A stretch of DNA of 64,000 bases from Castanea sativa (GCF_040712315.1 NC_134024.1:28201158-28265157); one strand, 5' to 3'; counted from the first letter of the stretch, positions 45,122-57,386 are shown. Notes: generated from the sequence alone by a model not told the origin. Numbers and translations are program-made.

Positions 45122-46932
45122 TCATCTCTCTTTTGATATGCTCCTCCGCCAAGAAGATCTAAAAGACTCATGACTAAGTGGCAATGGCCTGTCTCGTATT
45201 CTAGGAATATCAATGTCACCCTCTAACATTTTAAGGGCCTCAGCTATAGTAGGCCTAAAAGCCACCATAACATGAGCACAAAGTATTCCAACTTGAACAA
45301 ACCTTTCCATGACCCCTTTTGGCCCTTCTTCTCTTATTGACTCATCAAAAATCTCTTCAACATTTCCTGATTTTGCATGCATCCAAGCCCAATCTGTGAC
45401 CAATAGTATTGAGGAATTTGATGTGTCCAGTGCTTTCCTTCCGCTCATGATTTCAAGAATTACGATCCCAAAGCTATACACATCGCTCTTCTCTGTTAGT
45501 TGCCCATAGATAGCATACTCAGGTGCTAAGTAACCATGTGTGCCAGCAACCCTTGTGTTTAAATGAGACTGACCTTCACTATTTTGCTTTGCCAAACCAA
45601 AATCTGCCACTCTAGCCTTCATTGCGGAGTCCAAAAGTATGTTGGTGGACTTAATATCTCGGTGATAAATGGCGGGTTTGATTCCATAATGCAAGTAAGC
45701 AAGCCCTTTGGCCACATCAAGAATTATATTCTTACGCTGAGGCCATGTTAATCTCTCCCTACATATAAACAATTGATCACCAACGTTACCATTTGACATG
45801 AAATCATAAACTAAAAACCTCCTCTTACCTTTCTGATTATCGCTTGTATCGCAACAACCTCGAAGAGCAAGAATGTTTCTATGCCTTATTTTGCTAATGA
45901 TCTCAACCTCATTGCAAAAGTCTTCATCCCCTGTTGACTCCAAATCAAGAATTTGTTTCACCGCTACCAAAGTCCCATCTGAAAGAGTTCCCTTGACACA
46001 ACCCCATATGCACCTTGACCAATCAAATTTCTCTGAGAAAATCCATCTGTGGCTTGTTCAAGCTCCGATAAACGAAACCATTTTGCACCTGCGTTGGGCA
46101 ATACACTACTTCTGAAACTGCTTACATATTCTTCATGCACAGAATTTTGCCTCTCTTTCTTGTCCCATCTCCTATACAAGATGATCACTCCTAAAGCAAG
46201 CAAAACTCCAACAAGAGCACCCAATAACCCAAAAATCAACCTTAATTGAGCTGTTCTAGTCAAATGGTCCCCTGACTTATTTGATGCAGAGCTAGACAAT
46301 GGCATGTTCAGTATGCAATTAGCAGTCCTGACATCCTTGGGACCAAACTCATTAGCAATTCCTGCAGCATATAGGACTGTGAAGTAGAAGCATTTTTGTG
46401 AGCTATTTGGGTCAAAATTGGCCAACTGGGAACTCACTTGCTTGCCAGCATTAAAGCATGAGCCACATCTGATCAGCCCTGTCATGTCTCCTTGGCAATA
46501 TGAATCCAATTGTGTTGGTCTATTAACCCTTAGGTACCAATCTTGGATTGTTATGATTCCAGCACATTGTGAAGAATTAGAAACAAAATTTGTTGCACTT
46601 AAGCATTGTGGGACTAAAGAAGGCTGGATTGACAAAGCTTCAAGCTTGGTTTGGAGATTGGAAAGGCAAGAAGAAGAAGAAGCTAAATCAGGAAGTTGGA
46701 ACCTAGAGGTGTCTTTGAGGTGTTGGGCTAGTCCTATGCCAAAGAGGCTATGAAGGGTCTCGCAACATTGAGTCCCATTCGGGTCACGGGCCTCACGGCA
46801 CATTGTAGTGTTCCATGGGAACGTTTCAACGTAGCTAAGATCTATGGGGCATGAAGAAGTGGCTGAATCAATGAAAAAATTGGTGAAGCAGAAGAGGAAG
46901 AGAAGGGAAGAGAACGTGAGGGACTTGCCCAT
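45122..46932 (-). pseudogene. SPARK-type receptor-like kinase, copy B, frameshifted
   Basis: Paralog of the gene at 23,280-25,091. A net one-base deletion around 45,990-46,000 shifts the frame in the ATP-binding loop (GQGAYGVV then a stop at 45,964). The upstream open frame (46,932-45,964, 322 codons) still encodes signal peptide, complete 12-cysteine ectodomain, transmembrane helix and juxtamembrane segment. The downstream frame (45,970-45,122, 282 codons) still encodes the rest of the kinase with HRD, DFG and APE and no stop. It could make a kinase-less membrane protein or be a recent pseudogene. A sequencing error at the site is also possible. TATA-like sequence is conserved, but the W-box segment of copy A is absent. 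Confidence 0.85.
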
Positions 46933-47634
46933 ATTCTCAAAACGTTGAAAGATAGGTGTTAGAACAAGTTGGACTCGTATTATAGAGTGGAGTTCTGGGA
47001 AGTAAACTATGACGGCTGGCTGCCTGTAGTTTAGTCAAGAAAGCATGTTTGGTTTTGTGAGTTCTCTTGGATCACCTTCTATTATAATATTTTTTATAAT
47101 ATTTCTATTATGTAACAAATTTTAATTGAGCTGAACGATCCAAGCACCTATCCCTATTCAATTTAGGAGATACTATTGGACTAATTTATTCTTTTATTTT
47201 GTGCTGTATTTAGTAGAATTTTACGGACAGTGATTGTGAATTTATATTGTATATGTACCATCTAATAATGATTTTCAATATTAAATACATAAATAGTAAT
47301 GTAATGAGAAATTCAATATAACCAATATCATGAAAATTACAAAACAAAAAAAAAAGTTTTAGTTCTTCCAGATATTCTGGTCGAACTAATATCCTATATG
47401 TCTTATAATCCAAACTAACATTAATAGCACTATTACAATTTATCATCCTCATACGTAAGCATGGTTTAAATACTAGTCGATGTATAAATTGAGATCACAT
47501 GTTAATTTACTTATAGATTGAATTAAATTGAACATGTATAATTGTAATTAAACAATATATTATCATTTCCTCTTTTCATTTTAATTTTCAAACATCAAAA
47601 ACAGAGGGGGAAAGCATCTCTCCCTTTCTCAAAA

Positions 47635-47722
<88 letters not shown>

Positions 47723-50067
47723 CTCTCCCAAAGTAAATTCTTCCCACTCCTTCCTCTTATACACTCTACTTTTAATCCAAACACACGGTCAAAAAGATAC
47801 TTACAAATTAATTGTTATTTGCAATTTGTGACTTTGATATATCTTGTAATTGAATTGCTCATCAAACTCTTTTGTTGTATCATTGTTTCCTGCTCATTTT
47901 CCTTAACCAGAACACCCAAAATTAAAACGATATGTCCAAAAGAAACCTCGAGTCTTCTAATTGGAAATTCGAAATGTTTAGGATGGTCGCTAAAAATCAA
48001 CAATAAAATTGAAAGCTTCTGAAATTTACTACTTTTACTATCAAAGTCACAAGATTCACAATCCCAAGACGTGAGTTTAGTAATTCTTAAAATCTTATAA
48101 TATTCATGAAGTTTTAGTTTGAAACCTTTAACTAGTGTTTTAGGATACTCCTAAATGATTTTCTATAATATTTGATGCCTGAGACATGGGTATTGCACAC
48201 ACCCAAAAAAAAAAAAAAAAACTAGGGAGTTGAGTCTTTCCAAAAAAAAAAAATGTCACGTGTTAAATTTCCGACTTTAAATTGAGGTTCCATATTGATT
48301 CACATATGGAAGGACTTGATTTTCAAAGCACTAATTCATATAATTTGAAACGAGGGAATTTGGGTAGAAATGAAGCAAGTAAAATGAAATTGCAGACCCC
48401 ACCTTGTTGCCTTTCTCTTTTTTTTTCTAAACTTGTTGCCTTGCAAAAAGATGATAGAAGATGAATCCACGAGTTCCACGTGCGCTGGATGAAACTACTT
48501 TTGTTGATGTATTTTGTTTTAAAAAAATATCAAATTAAATTATATAAAATATAAATCTACCTAAAAAAGTCCCTTCAAGACGTTCGATACCTAAAAAAAG
48601 GGGTTTAAAAAATTAAACATAACCAAATAAACAATGAAATAAAGTTTAACAAAAAAAAATCTTCTCCAATCTCCAAAACAAAAAGGGGTTAATAGATGCA
48701 AACCATTTGGTCATTTGAAAGAAAAGAAAAGAATTAATTTTGTATTCCATGATTCTATCCAAAAGTAAGTGAAATCTTTTCTATCCCATTAGTACTATTC
48801 AATTAGAGAAAAAGAAAAAAGAAATAAACATATAATAACAAGATTATATATTTCTTTCTTTCTGTTAGTTTATAAATTTCCACGCGTTTAAAAAGAACAA
48901 TCCGTATCCACTCCTTTTATTTCATTTTAATTTATTCTTCTTTTTATTTATTTTTTCCTTATATAGATTCTCACATAATATAATTATAATGTCCTCAGAT
49001 TAATAATCCAAACTTGGCAAGGGAAAGTTCTAGGAAACTCATTCACAGGGAGGACAAGAGCCTTATTTTTAGTACTAGTTGTACCTTGACCTTTCTGATT
49101 CTCTTATCATGAATTTTTTTTTTTTTTTGAGAAAGTATTTTCATGATTGTTATGATGGCCTGCAGCAGTAACAGTAACGAAGTACTTTGAATTCTTGCTT
49201 TCTATTTTCTTTAAAATAGTGTAACCAAAGAAAATTTCTGGATGAGAGCCGGGATTAATTGAGCAATTTTAATTTCACACCCCAAACTTCTCGTTAGTCA
49301 AAAGCCTCAACTGAACAGGATTGTTAATTGTTATACTAATTGTGAAAGAGTTTGCTTGATGCTTAGAGTAAAAAAGGCTCAATAGATAATCATTAAATAT
49401 TGCTTTGTACGTAAATTAGGAGTTAAATTCTTAGCCTTCAAAAGAAGAAAGAACATTAGCCAAATACCTTCACAACATAGATGGTATCCCTCTTTGTCCT
49501 TGACCCCTTTTATTTATCAATGCATTATCTTGTGACGTGAAAGATTTAGATACAATAATTGGATTAATTCCAAGACTATAAGTTGTAATGAGACAATAAT
49601 TGGATTAATTCCAAGTATGTTAATGAGAAAAAAATATACTTTCATTAATGAGAAAAGTATATTTTTTTCTCATTAATAAAAATATAATTTTTAGTTAAGT
49701 AGTCACATAACAGAATTTTAAGAAAGAAACAGGGTGACCCATGTGGACTGACTCCTCTTTACAATTAAAGTGCATTTATTTCATAATTCGGATTAAATTT
49801 GAAAAATATAAATGTTCACAATTTGTCACATTATTTTTAAAATCTAAAAAATAAAACTTTGAATGTGAAATGACAAAATTGAGAAGACTTAAATTGAAGA
49901 GGATCTTATTTGTGCTATCCTATTATACAACAGTACAAGAGCTGAAATAAATGATTGAAGTGTAACCAGATTTTTTCATAGAGCTAAATCCTGATTCTAA
50001 AATCGTACATGGCTATGTATCAAATCGCATTATTATTTCTATATATGAAAAGAGCAACAATGTTGAG
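46933..50067. other. Gene-free sequence upstream of kinase copy B
   Basis: Collinear with 25,092-25,230, 26,093-27,125 and 29,695-31,607 of copy A. It lacks the A-only promoter segment and the hAT element. Includes an A run and (AT)n microsatellite at 47,630-47,717. No conserved open frame. Confidence 0.7.
47630..47717. repeat. A-run plus (AT)n microsatellite, copy B only
   Basis: About 20 A residues followed by more than 30 AT units. The matching place in copy A (26,636-26,655) has only the A run. Confidence 0.95.
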
Positions 50068-50939
50068 TGTTGGTGTAAACACAATAATAATAGAAATAAC
50101 ATAAAGAGAAATTGAATAATACTTCTGAATATTATTAATTTAAAGAGAAAAATTACACAACACTATTTGGATTAAGGCGCAGCACTCGCTTTCTTTAAGG
50201 AGATTCAAGTCCTTGGTTAGCTAAACTTTGTAACCGGTGTAGACCTTCTTTGACTTGTCTCCTCCAGGATACAACAGTCCGACAAGTGTCGTATGGCTAG
50301 AACAACCTCTGTACAAAGTGTTCAAGTCCAAAACTCCACTAGAAAAACACCCTTCCTTAACAAGTACCTTTCTTTTCTTTTCTTTTAGTGTATATTACAA
50401 TAACTTGGATTGGGTCTGAATGAGTCTATTTATAGGCTCAATGGGCTTCACGAAATTACTATCCAAATTAATCTAATTAATTATGTCAATTATTTTTATG
50501 TAGTGGGAGTTACAAGATTAATTGTTGGATAATAATCTGATGAGCTGGAGTTACACAATTAATGGTGAGATAAGGAGTTTCTGAAGAATGAAAAGACCCA
50601 AACAAATAGTTCATTAAGTAGGTTAATGGCTTTTTATTTTCCATAATAAAAATGAAAAGGCTGTCAAGTAGGAGGATCCAAGAGGCTGTCTCATTTCCAG
50701 TTTTGACACCTCCACCCTTCACCTCCTCCTTTCACACGTATCTAGCCCAATATCTAAGTCAATTCATATTAGCTCATTAATTACCACAATTAAAAAGAAT
50801 AAAATAGTCTCTCTCTTTTTCAATGTGAGATTAAATATTTTCATTAACTCCTCATCTTCTATATTCACTCTCACATTTTTACATTTATATGTTGCGATAT
50901 TTATTCATTTTAATTAATTAATATTAAAATACTCCAACA
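50068..50939 (-). repeat. 3' LTR of copia in copy B (872 bp)
   Basis: TGTTGGTGTAAACAC to ACTCCAACA on the + strand. The purine tract AGTGGGGGAT (minus strand) lies just inside at about 50,940-50,950. TATA box at 50,424-50,435 on the minus strand. Confidence 0.85.
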
Positions 50940-51554
50940 ATCCCCCACTCATTTTAATATTAAATTTTTTTTTATTAAAAAGATATTACCAGGCAAAGAT
51001 GGATCACTATACATCATGAAGGTGTGCTCTATTACTCTATATTGAACCTTCACTTAGTAAAATAGCGATCTCAACTCCAGAGTCGTAGTGATTACCAACT
51101 TGAACTAGAACTGTTTTGGGGAAATTAAGCATCACTACTTACATATAACAACCCAAGTGTAGACATGTGCTTTTATAGCTAGCACTTTACTGATTCTAGT
51201 TTCATGAGTGTATTTGAGATTAAGTCCAAATCTCATAAGGAGTGGCCTCACCCCCACACTCACATAGGTGAAATTTTGTCAAGGGTGCTTCTGTAATTTT
51301 GACACCCCACTCATATGAGCTACAAATTTAAGAGTTTTTTACTCAACCTTTCAACATTACAGGATAAATGAACTTACATAATAGGGTTGAACAATTAAAA
51401 AATTATTTACAAAATAAATAGTGCATTTCTTACGACCATCGTATGGTTCGTTTTTCCCATTGAACTCAATTCTCAGGATCTCTAGTCCTTGTTGGTTATT
51501 CTCATATATGAGTCATGATTCTATGGACTTTAGTCTCATCCCCCTCGATGTATT

Positions 51555-53378
51555 CTAGACCCTATCTTTTGCCAAGGCCTTGGTAAATGGATCTATAAGA
51601 TTACCATTAGATTTAATATAATCCACAATTATGATGCCACTACTCAAATAAGATCGCGTGGTACTGTGTTTTTTTCTTATAGGTCTGGATTTACTGTTGT
51701 AGTAACGGTTTTTAACTCTACCAATTGCGACAGTGCTATCACAATGAATTAATATAGGTAGAATTGGCTTTTCCCAAAGTGGAATTTTATATAACAAATC
51801 TCGAAGCCAATTTTCCTCTTCACTAGCTGAAACTAATGCTATTAATTCAACTTCCATTATTAACTTAGCAATTATTGTTTGCTTTTTAGATTTCCAACAA
51901 ATAGCACCACTACATAAGGTAAACATTTAACTAGTGGTAGAGAGAGAATCACCTGACAAAGTATTCCAATTGGCATCACTAAAAGCTTCAATTATAGCAG
52001 GGTACTTTTTAAAAAATAAGCCATAGATTTTGGCACTAATTAAATATCTCATGACTCGTTCAATAGCTAGCCAATGATCTTTACTAGGTTTGCTGGTAAA
52101 TCTGCTTAACACTCCTACTGCATATGCAATGTTAGGTCTAGTACAATCAGTAGTATAACGCAAACTACTAATGATACTAGCATAATCCTTTTGATTAAAA
52201 ATCTCATTATTATTATTCACAGGAAATGAATGAACACTAGAATCAAAAGGAGTAGCTATACTTTTGTGATCATAAAAATTATATTTTCTCAACATAATGT
52301 GATTGATCAGGAAATATTCCATCACATGTTTTTGTAATTTTCATGCCCAAAATAAAACTAGCCTCACCAAGATCTTTCATATCAAAATAGCTTTTAAACA
52401 TATTTTTTGTCTCAATTATGACATGTATATTTGAGCCAAAAATCAACATATTATCCACAAAGAGGCTAATAATAACATGTAAATTATTCCATGATTTTGA
52501 ATAAATACATTCATCACATTTATTTGATTTATAATCATTATCAATCATGCAGGAATCAAACTTTTCATGCCACTGCTTAGGTGCTTGCTTTAACCATATA
52601 GGGATTTAGTTAGCTTACATACATTGCTTTCTTGTCCAGACTCTACAAAGCCTTCGGGTTGATCCATATAAATCTCTTTCTCTAGGTCCCCATTTAGAAA
52701 AACAGTTTTTACATCCATTTGATGAATTTTCAAATAAAAAATTGCGGCAATAGCAATTAACAATTTAAGAAATGTAATTCTTGTTACCGGAGAAAAAGTA
52801 TCAAAGAAATCAAGATCAGCTTTTTGTTTAAAACTTTTTGCAATAAGTCTAGCTTTAAACTCATTTATTGATCTATCAGCTTTCAACTTTTTTCTAAAGA
52901 CCCATTTACAACCTATAGTCTTACAACCCGGTGGAAGATCTACTAATTTCCAAATTCTATTAGAAATTAGAGATTCCATCTCATCATTTACTGACTCTTT
53001 CCAAAATATAGCATCAAGTGATGTTAAATTCTCTTTTAAATTTTGGGGATTTTCCTCAATATTAAAAACATAATAATCAAGACCAAAATCCTTTTCAACT
53101 CTAGCTCTTTTACTCCTAGGTTCCATTTCAAAATTTTCTTGATTTTGTAAATGAGAAGTAGAAGAACTAGGTTGTGACAAAATATTTTCTTCACCCCCAC
53201 TATTTTTCAATTTAAAGGGAAAATTTTCTTCATGAAAAATTGCATCACTAGATTCAAAAATTATTTTGCTTTCAAGAACAAAAAATCTATAGGCTGCACT
53301 ATTAATCGCATAACCAAGAAAAGCACAAGTAGCAGCTCTTATACCTAATTTAGGTATTTTAGGGTCAATAAGCCGCAA
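51555..53378 (-). pseudogene. Copia integrase end, RT and RNase H remnant (copy B)
   Basis: 53,378-52,590 is open from the integrase end (PKLGIRAATCAFLGYA) through the RT start (CKTIGCKWVFRKKLKADRSI, QMDVKTVFLNGDLEKEIYMD). A frameshift near 52,590 follows, then 52,548-52,279 with LFVDNMLIFG, where the catalytic YVDD has become FVDN. After another shift near 52,300, RNase H runs through 52,325-51,555 (SDANWNTLSGDSLSTTS, MEVELIALVSASEEENWLRD), with a stop near 51,927. It is better preserved than copy A over this stretch but inactive. Confidence 0.85.
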
Positions 53379-53566
53379 GACAACCTTCTACTCTCAAATA
53401 TCTCAAATTTGGCTTATGTCTTATCCACATCTCAAAATGTGTGGTATATGACTTTTTATGTTACATCCTATTCAAAACATGACATGCTATTAAAATAGTT
53501 TCTCCCTAAATATGTAAATGTGCACTATATTCAATTAACATAGCATTTGTTAACTCAATTAAAGTT

Positions 53567-54471
53567 TTATTTTTTCAACCACACCATTAGAAGTAGGTGA
53601 ATATGGTGCAATAGTTTATGGATAATTCTCAAAGACTGAACAAATGAGTTGAATGCACTTGATTCATACTCACGGCCTTTATCATTTCTTATTCTTTTTA
53701 TTTTTCTACTGAATTGATTTTCAACTTCTTTTAATAAATCTTGAAAATTTTTCAAAAGAATCACTTTTATTTTTCAACAAATAAATAGTTGTATATTGTG
53801 AGAAATCATCAATAAAAGTGATAGTATATCTATTTCTCCCACGAGTTAAAATTCCCTCAAATTCACATAAATCAAAGTGAATCAACTCAAGCCATTCGGT
53901 ATTTCTTACAACACTTTTATGAGGCCTTTTTGTAAATCTTAGCTTGACTACAAGTTTCACATTTTTCAAAAATTTTTGATAGTCTTGAAATTAATCCTAA
54001 ACTACTCATGATTCCCACATATCTACTGTTTATATGACACAAACTAATATACCAAAAATTAATAGAAGAAAGCACATAAGCTGAACTGGTAGATGTTTTA
54101 TTATTCTTAACATTCAATTTAAACATTCCATCATAAGCATAACCCTTGCCCACAAATAATCATTTTTTAGTGATTACATAGTTATCAAATTCCATAGTTT
54201 GCATGAAGTCGTCTTTCTTAAGCAAAAAACTTGACATCAAATTCTTCCTCATGGACAGAATGTAAAGTATATATTTTAATGTTAGTACACGTCCAAAAGT
54301 GAATTTCAAATTAATCTCACCACTCCCAAGAACCTTGGTTTTGCTAGAGTCACCAAACATAATAGTTTTTTCTTCTTCAAAAGGAGTGTACAACTTAAAC
54401 CAATTTTTGTCATAGTAGACATGCCTATTAGCACCAGAATTTGCCCACCACCCTTCAACATATTGCACCAT
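53567..54471 (-). pseudogene. Copia protease and integrase remnant (copy B)
   Basis: 54,471-54,160 has [15 protein letters not shown] at the protease active site (N-S-G instead of D-S-G). 54,153-53,917 has the integrase zinc-binding part. 53,969-53,721 has the catalytic core start (ELIHFDLCEF, YTITFIDDFSQYTTIYLLKN). 53,764-53,567 has KIKRIRNDKGREYES, where the second catalytic aspartate is kept in ND-KG. Each piece is in a different frame. Confidence 0.8.
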
Positions 54472-54481
54472 ATGTTAGCCT

Positions 54482-55368
54482 TCAGGACAGATTCACTTTT
54501 CCTAAATTTCCAAAATCAAGCAATATGCTCACTCTTGCCACAGACAAAACATGATCTATTAATTTAATCTTGTGAATGGGGTCCTTGGTTCTTATTGTAT
54601 ATTTATTCGGGTTTCCCCTTCCTTGAGGTCTATTATTATTTTTGAAAACTCTTTTTTTAGGCTTCAATTGACCATTTCTAGGAAAATGATATTTGGGCAT
54701 ATTATTATTGGCTGAAATAAGGTTTACCTTTGTGATGGAATTACCATTGCTCTCTTGTGTCATGAGTGTATCTTGTTCTCTAGCCTCCTCCTCCACATAA
54801 ATGCGTGTGATCAAAGTCTCCAAGGATGTCTCTTTTTTTGTGTGTGCCGCAAAGTCTTTTGGAACTCCCTCCAAAATTGTGGTGGTTTATCAATTATGCC
54901 AACTACCACCAAATTGTCTCCAATCTTTATGCCTTCGGATATCAATTCTGCCACAATCGTTTGGAAGTCTTGTACTTGATCCACCACCGTATTTCCATCC
55001 ACCACTTGGTAACGAAAAAAATCTACTAGCAGCATACTTCTTTGCACTAGCCTCCTCGGTATCATACTTGCTTGGAAAGCTTTCCAAATTTTTTTGGCAT
55101 AATTTTAAGTTGTATCATAATAATCATAGAAATCGGCAAGACAATTCAAAAGATAAGAGCAACAATTATATTCATCTTTTGTATAATTATCTATTTTTTC
55201 TTTATGAAAACTAAATTCTTCCTCACTTATCTTATCGGTAGAAACCTTTGATGGGTTCTTGTTAGTAAGGACGTAGGCGACTTTGAGAAGACTCAAGTAG
55301 AAGAGGACCTTTGCTTTCATTTCCTTTCCTTTGGATTGAAGCGCGACACTTGCTCTCTTAAGGTTCAA
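54482..55368 (-). pseudogene. Copia gag remnant (copy B)
   Basis: 55,368-55,105 reads [20 protein letters not shown] and [19 protein letters not shown]. 55,065-54,811 reads [20 protein letters not shown]. 54,874-54,482 covers the part leading to the zinc knuckle. The N-terminus runs into LTR-derived sequence because of the old 5' deletion, and the frame is broken at several places. Confidence 0.75.
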
Positions 55369-55572
55369 GCATATATCTAGTCCAATATCTAAGTTAATTC
55401 ATATTAACCTATTAATCACCACAATTAAAAAAAATAAAATAGTCTCTCTTTTTTTAATATGGGATTACACATTTTCACTTACTCTTCATCTTCTATATTC
55501 ACTTCCACATCTTTACATTTATGTTGTGATATGTATTCATTTTTAATTAATCAATAATAAAATGCTCCAACA
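55330..55572 (-). repeat. Defective 5' LTR of copia in copy B
   Basis: Matches the remnant at 36,994-37,239: 'tttggattgaa', a short R/U5-like block, then 'tatctagtccaatatctaag' to GCTCCAACA at 55,572. Confidence 0.75.
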
Positions 55573-55853
55573 CTAAGTACACAAAATTTCACAATATTTT
55601 TCACAACAGTTGAATTAATAACTTTTTATTAGTCTCATTTAGATCTACCATTGAAATCATTTTTATACCTCCTATTAACAATTATAAAAAATGTTGTCAA
55701 AATTTTTGTGTCTATAAAATTTTCTATATAGAAAAAGAGACATTATTGTCGCAACAACTTATCATTTCATGAGTGTCATTCACTCCTTTGTATTAATAAT
55801 TAATATGTCTTGGAAATATAGAAACTTTCACCTAATAATCTTATTTATACTAA

Positions 55854-56063
55854 GGGTGTGTTTGGATACCGTTTATTTTGCTGAAAATTGAAAATAAAAA
55901 AAATAAAAAATTTCTTGTTACTGTTCACACTCACAAAATACTGTTCATTTACCTTAATGCACTGTTTATGTCTCATAAATAGTGCACGAAGCGTTGGTAA
56001 AAAAAAAAAACGTTGAAACACAGACGCACTGCATTTCAGTTGTACCCAAACGGGTACTAAATG
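55854..56063. mobile_element. MITE-like repeat with GTGTTTGGATACC ends
   Basis: The left end is GTGTGTTTGGATACCG, and the complement of the right end reads AGTACCCGTTTGGGTACAAC. The interior has 'ctgttcac', 'actgttcattt' and 'cagacgcactg' phrases and no coding capacity. It is related to the repeat at 4128-4352. Confidence 0.6.
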
Positions 56064-56172
56064 ATTAAAGTATAAGCTTAATAAAAACTTAAGTTAATTC
56101 ATTTTAATTTTATGTCGTGTCCCTCCAAGTTTAGATTACTTTCAAGTTTTAACCCCTTTAAAACTAATACAC

Positions 56173-56307
56173 CACCGCACACCTTTGGTGCGATGATCAC
56201 TTCACAAGTATAAGTACTTGTGGGGTATGGGGGCAAGAGCCGAGGTTCAAGTCTCTAGGAGGAAGTTTCACACACATATACACTTAGATTAAGTTATAGT
56301 AGAATTC

Positions 56308-56368
<61 letters not shown>

Positions 56369-56378
56369 AAAAAAAAAA
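56173..56378 (+). mobile_element. Complete tRNA-derived SINE
   Basis: Flanked by perfect 13-bp direct repeats AAAACTAATACAC (56,160-56,172 and 56,379-56,391). The head has a box-A-like GGTGCGATGATCAC (56,188-56,201) and box-B-like GAGGTTCAAGTCT (about 56,241-56,253). The body is 'gaggaagtttcacacacat', 'tacacttagattaa', and the tail is a long TA microsatellite ending in A residues. The fragment at 13,855 is a second member. Confidence 0.88.
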
Positions 56379-56584
56379 AAAACTAATACACGTTATTTTG
56401 GAATTCCGAAATTCCTCGTCAGCTCAAATACAAATTTCAATAAAAAGTTTAGCGCTCATATCATGTTCAAAAGTAACTATGCAATTTCAATGGATTTTCA
56501 TAATGATTGAATTTTAATAACTAATTTGATAAATATAATAAATATTAACAAAATTAATTGTATCAAAATGATGGAAATTATATT

Positions 56585-57386
56585 TGTAAGGTCGCAATCT
56601 GTACCTAAGCCCAACAAAAGGAAGGGTATAGGCCCAAAGAGCTTAATACAATAAATTTTATAGAGAGTAGGTTAGAAATCTTGTTTCTAATGAGCTTGAA
56701 TGGTAACAACAATGGCCCAAAAATTCAACATGATAAGGATGAATTAGTTTGTATGAAGAAAGTTGTCTTTGGACTCAAACAGAGGAGTAGATTCTTATAT
56801 TTCTTATTTCTTAAAGATTGAGTACAGATAATCAGTCTACAGTACTTTCTCTTCCTCTCTCTCTATCCCCTTTTCTCTGGGACCTTCTTCCCTCTTATAC
56901 TTCCTACTTCATCCCATTTTTGCTCTCCACGTGCAGGTCTAAATTGCTAACGTTGATACTTGTTCCATCAACACCTTCCAGAAGTCTTTAGGTAATAGTT
57001 GTAAGGCTGAAAATCACTGTTTAGATATCACTTCCTCATTAATGCGGCCAGAGACTTAGGTACAAAGCATTCAATTTGGTGGTAGCAGCTTTCTCTTAGA
57101 TATTTCTCAACTGTTCCTGCTCTCCATGCCCCCATGAAACATATCCAAGTCCACAAGTCCTCCTAGAAGATCATCCTGGACAACGTGACGCACCATCTAA
57201 TCATTACTTCACTTAGCCGAGGAGATATCCCTCCTCGGATTACTTCCCTTGGCTTCTTCTATCACAACTTGCTCGTAGGTCTCTAGGTCTGACATCTTTA
57301 TCACTGTCAATCCATCCTCGAATAGGTAAACGTCCTCGGATAAAGCCCATGGCCCAAAAATGCATCTTGGGCATTTTATCCCCACA
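56585..57386 (-). repeat. 3' LTR of the Tat-type gypsy element (802 bp)
   Basis: TGTAAGGTCGC at 56,585 and ATCCCCACA at 57,386 give TGTGGGG...CCTTACA on the coding strand. The purine-rich tract AGTTTTGAGGGGCTAT lies directly inside (57,387-57,402), in the correct place for second-strand priming. Confidence 0.8.

Larger units (their letters stand above)
50068..55572 (-). mobile_element. Ty1/copia retrotransposon in copy B
   Basis: Same insertion as 31,608-37,239, with flanks TTGAG (50,063-50,067) and CTAAG (55,573-55,577), host neighbours identical to copy A. The 3' LTR (50,068-50,939) is complete, the 5' LTR (55,330-55,572) has the same two deletions as in copy A. It lacks the 233-bp duplication of copy A. 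Confidence 0.9.
37477..55809 (+). repeat. Tandem segmental duplication, copy B
   Basis: Begins at 'ccatccttgtttagct' directly after copy A and ends at 'taataattaatatgtc' (55,809), after which the sequence ('ttggaaatata') is unrelated to the start of B. It is collinear with copy A apart from the events listed separately. The novel A/B junction lies at about 37,470-37,480. Confidence 0.95.
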
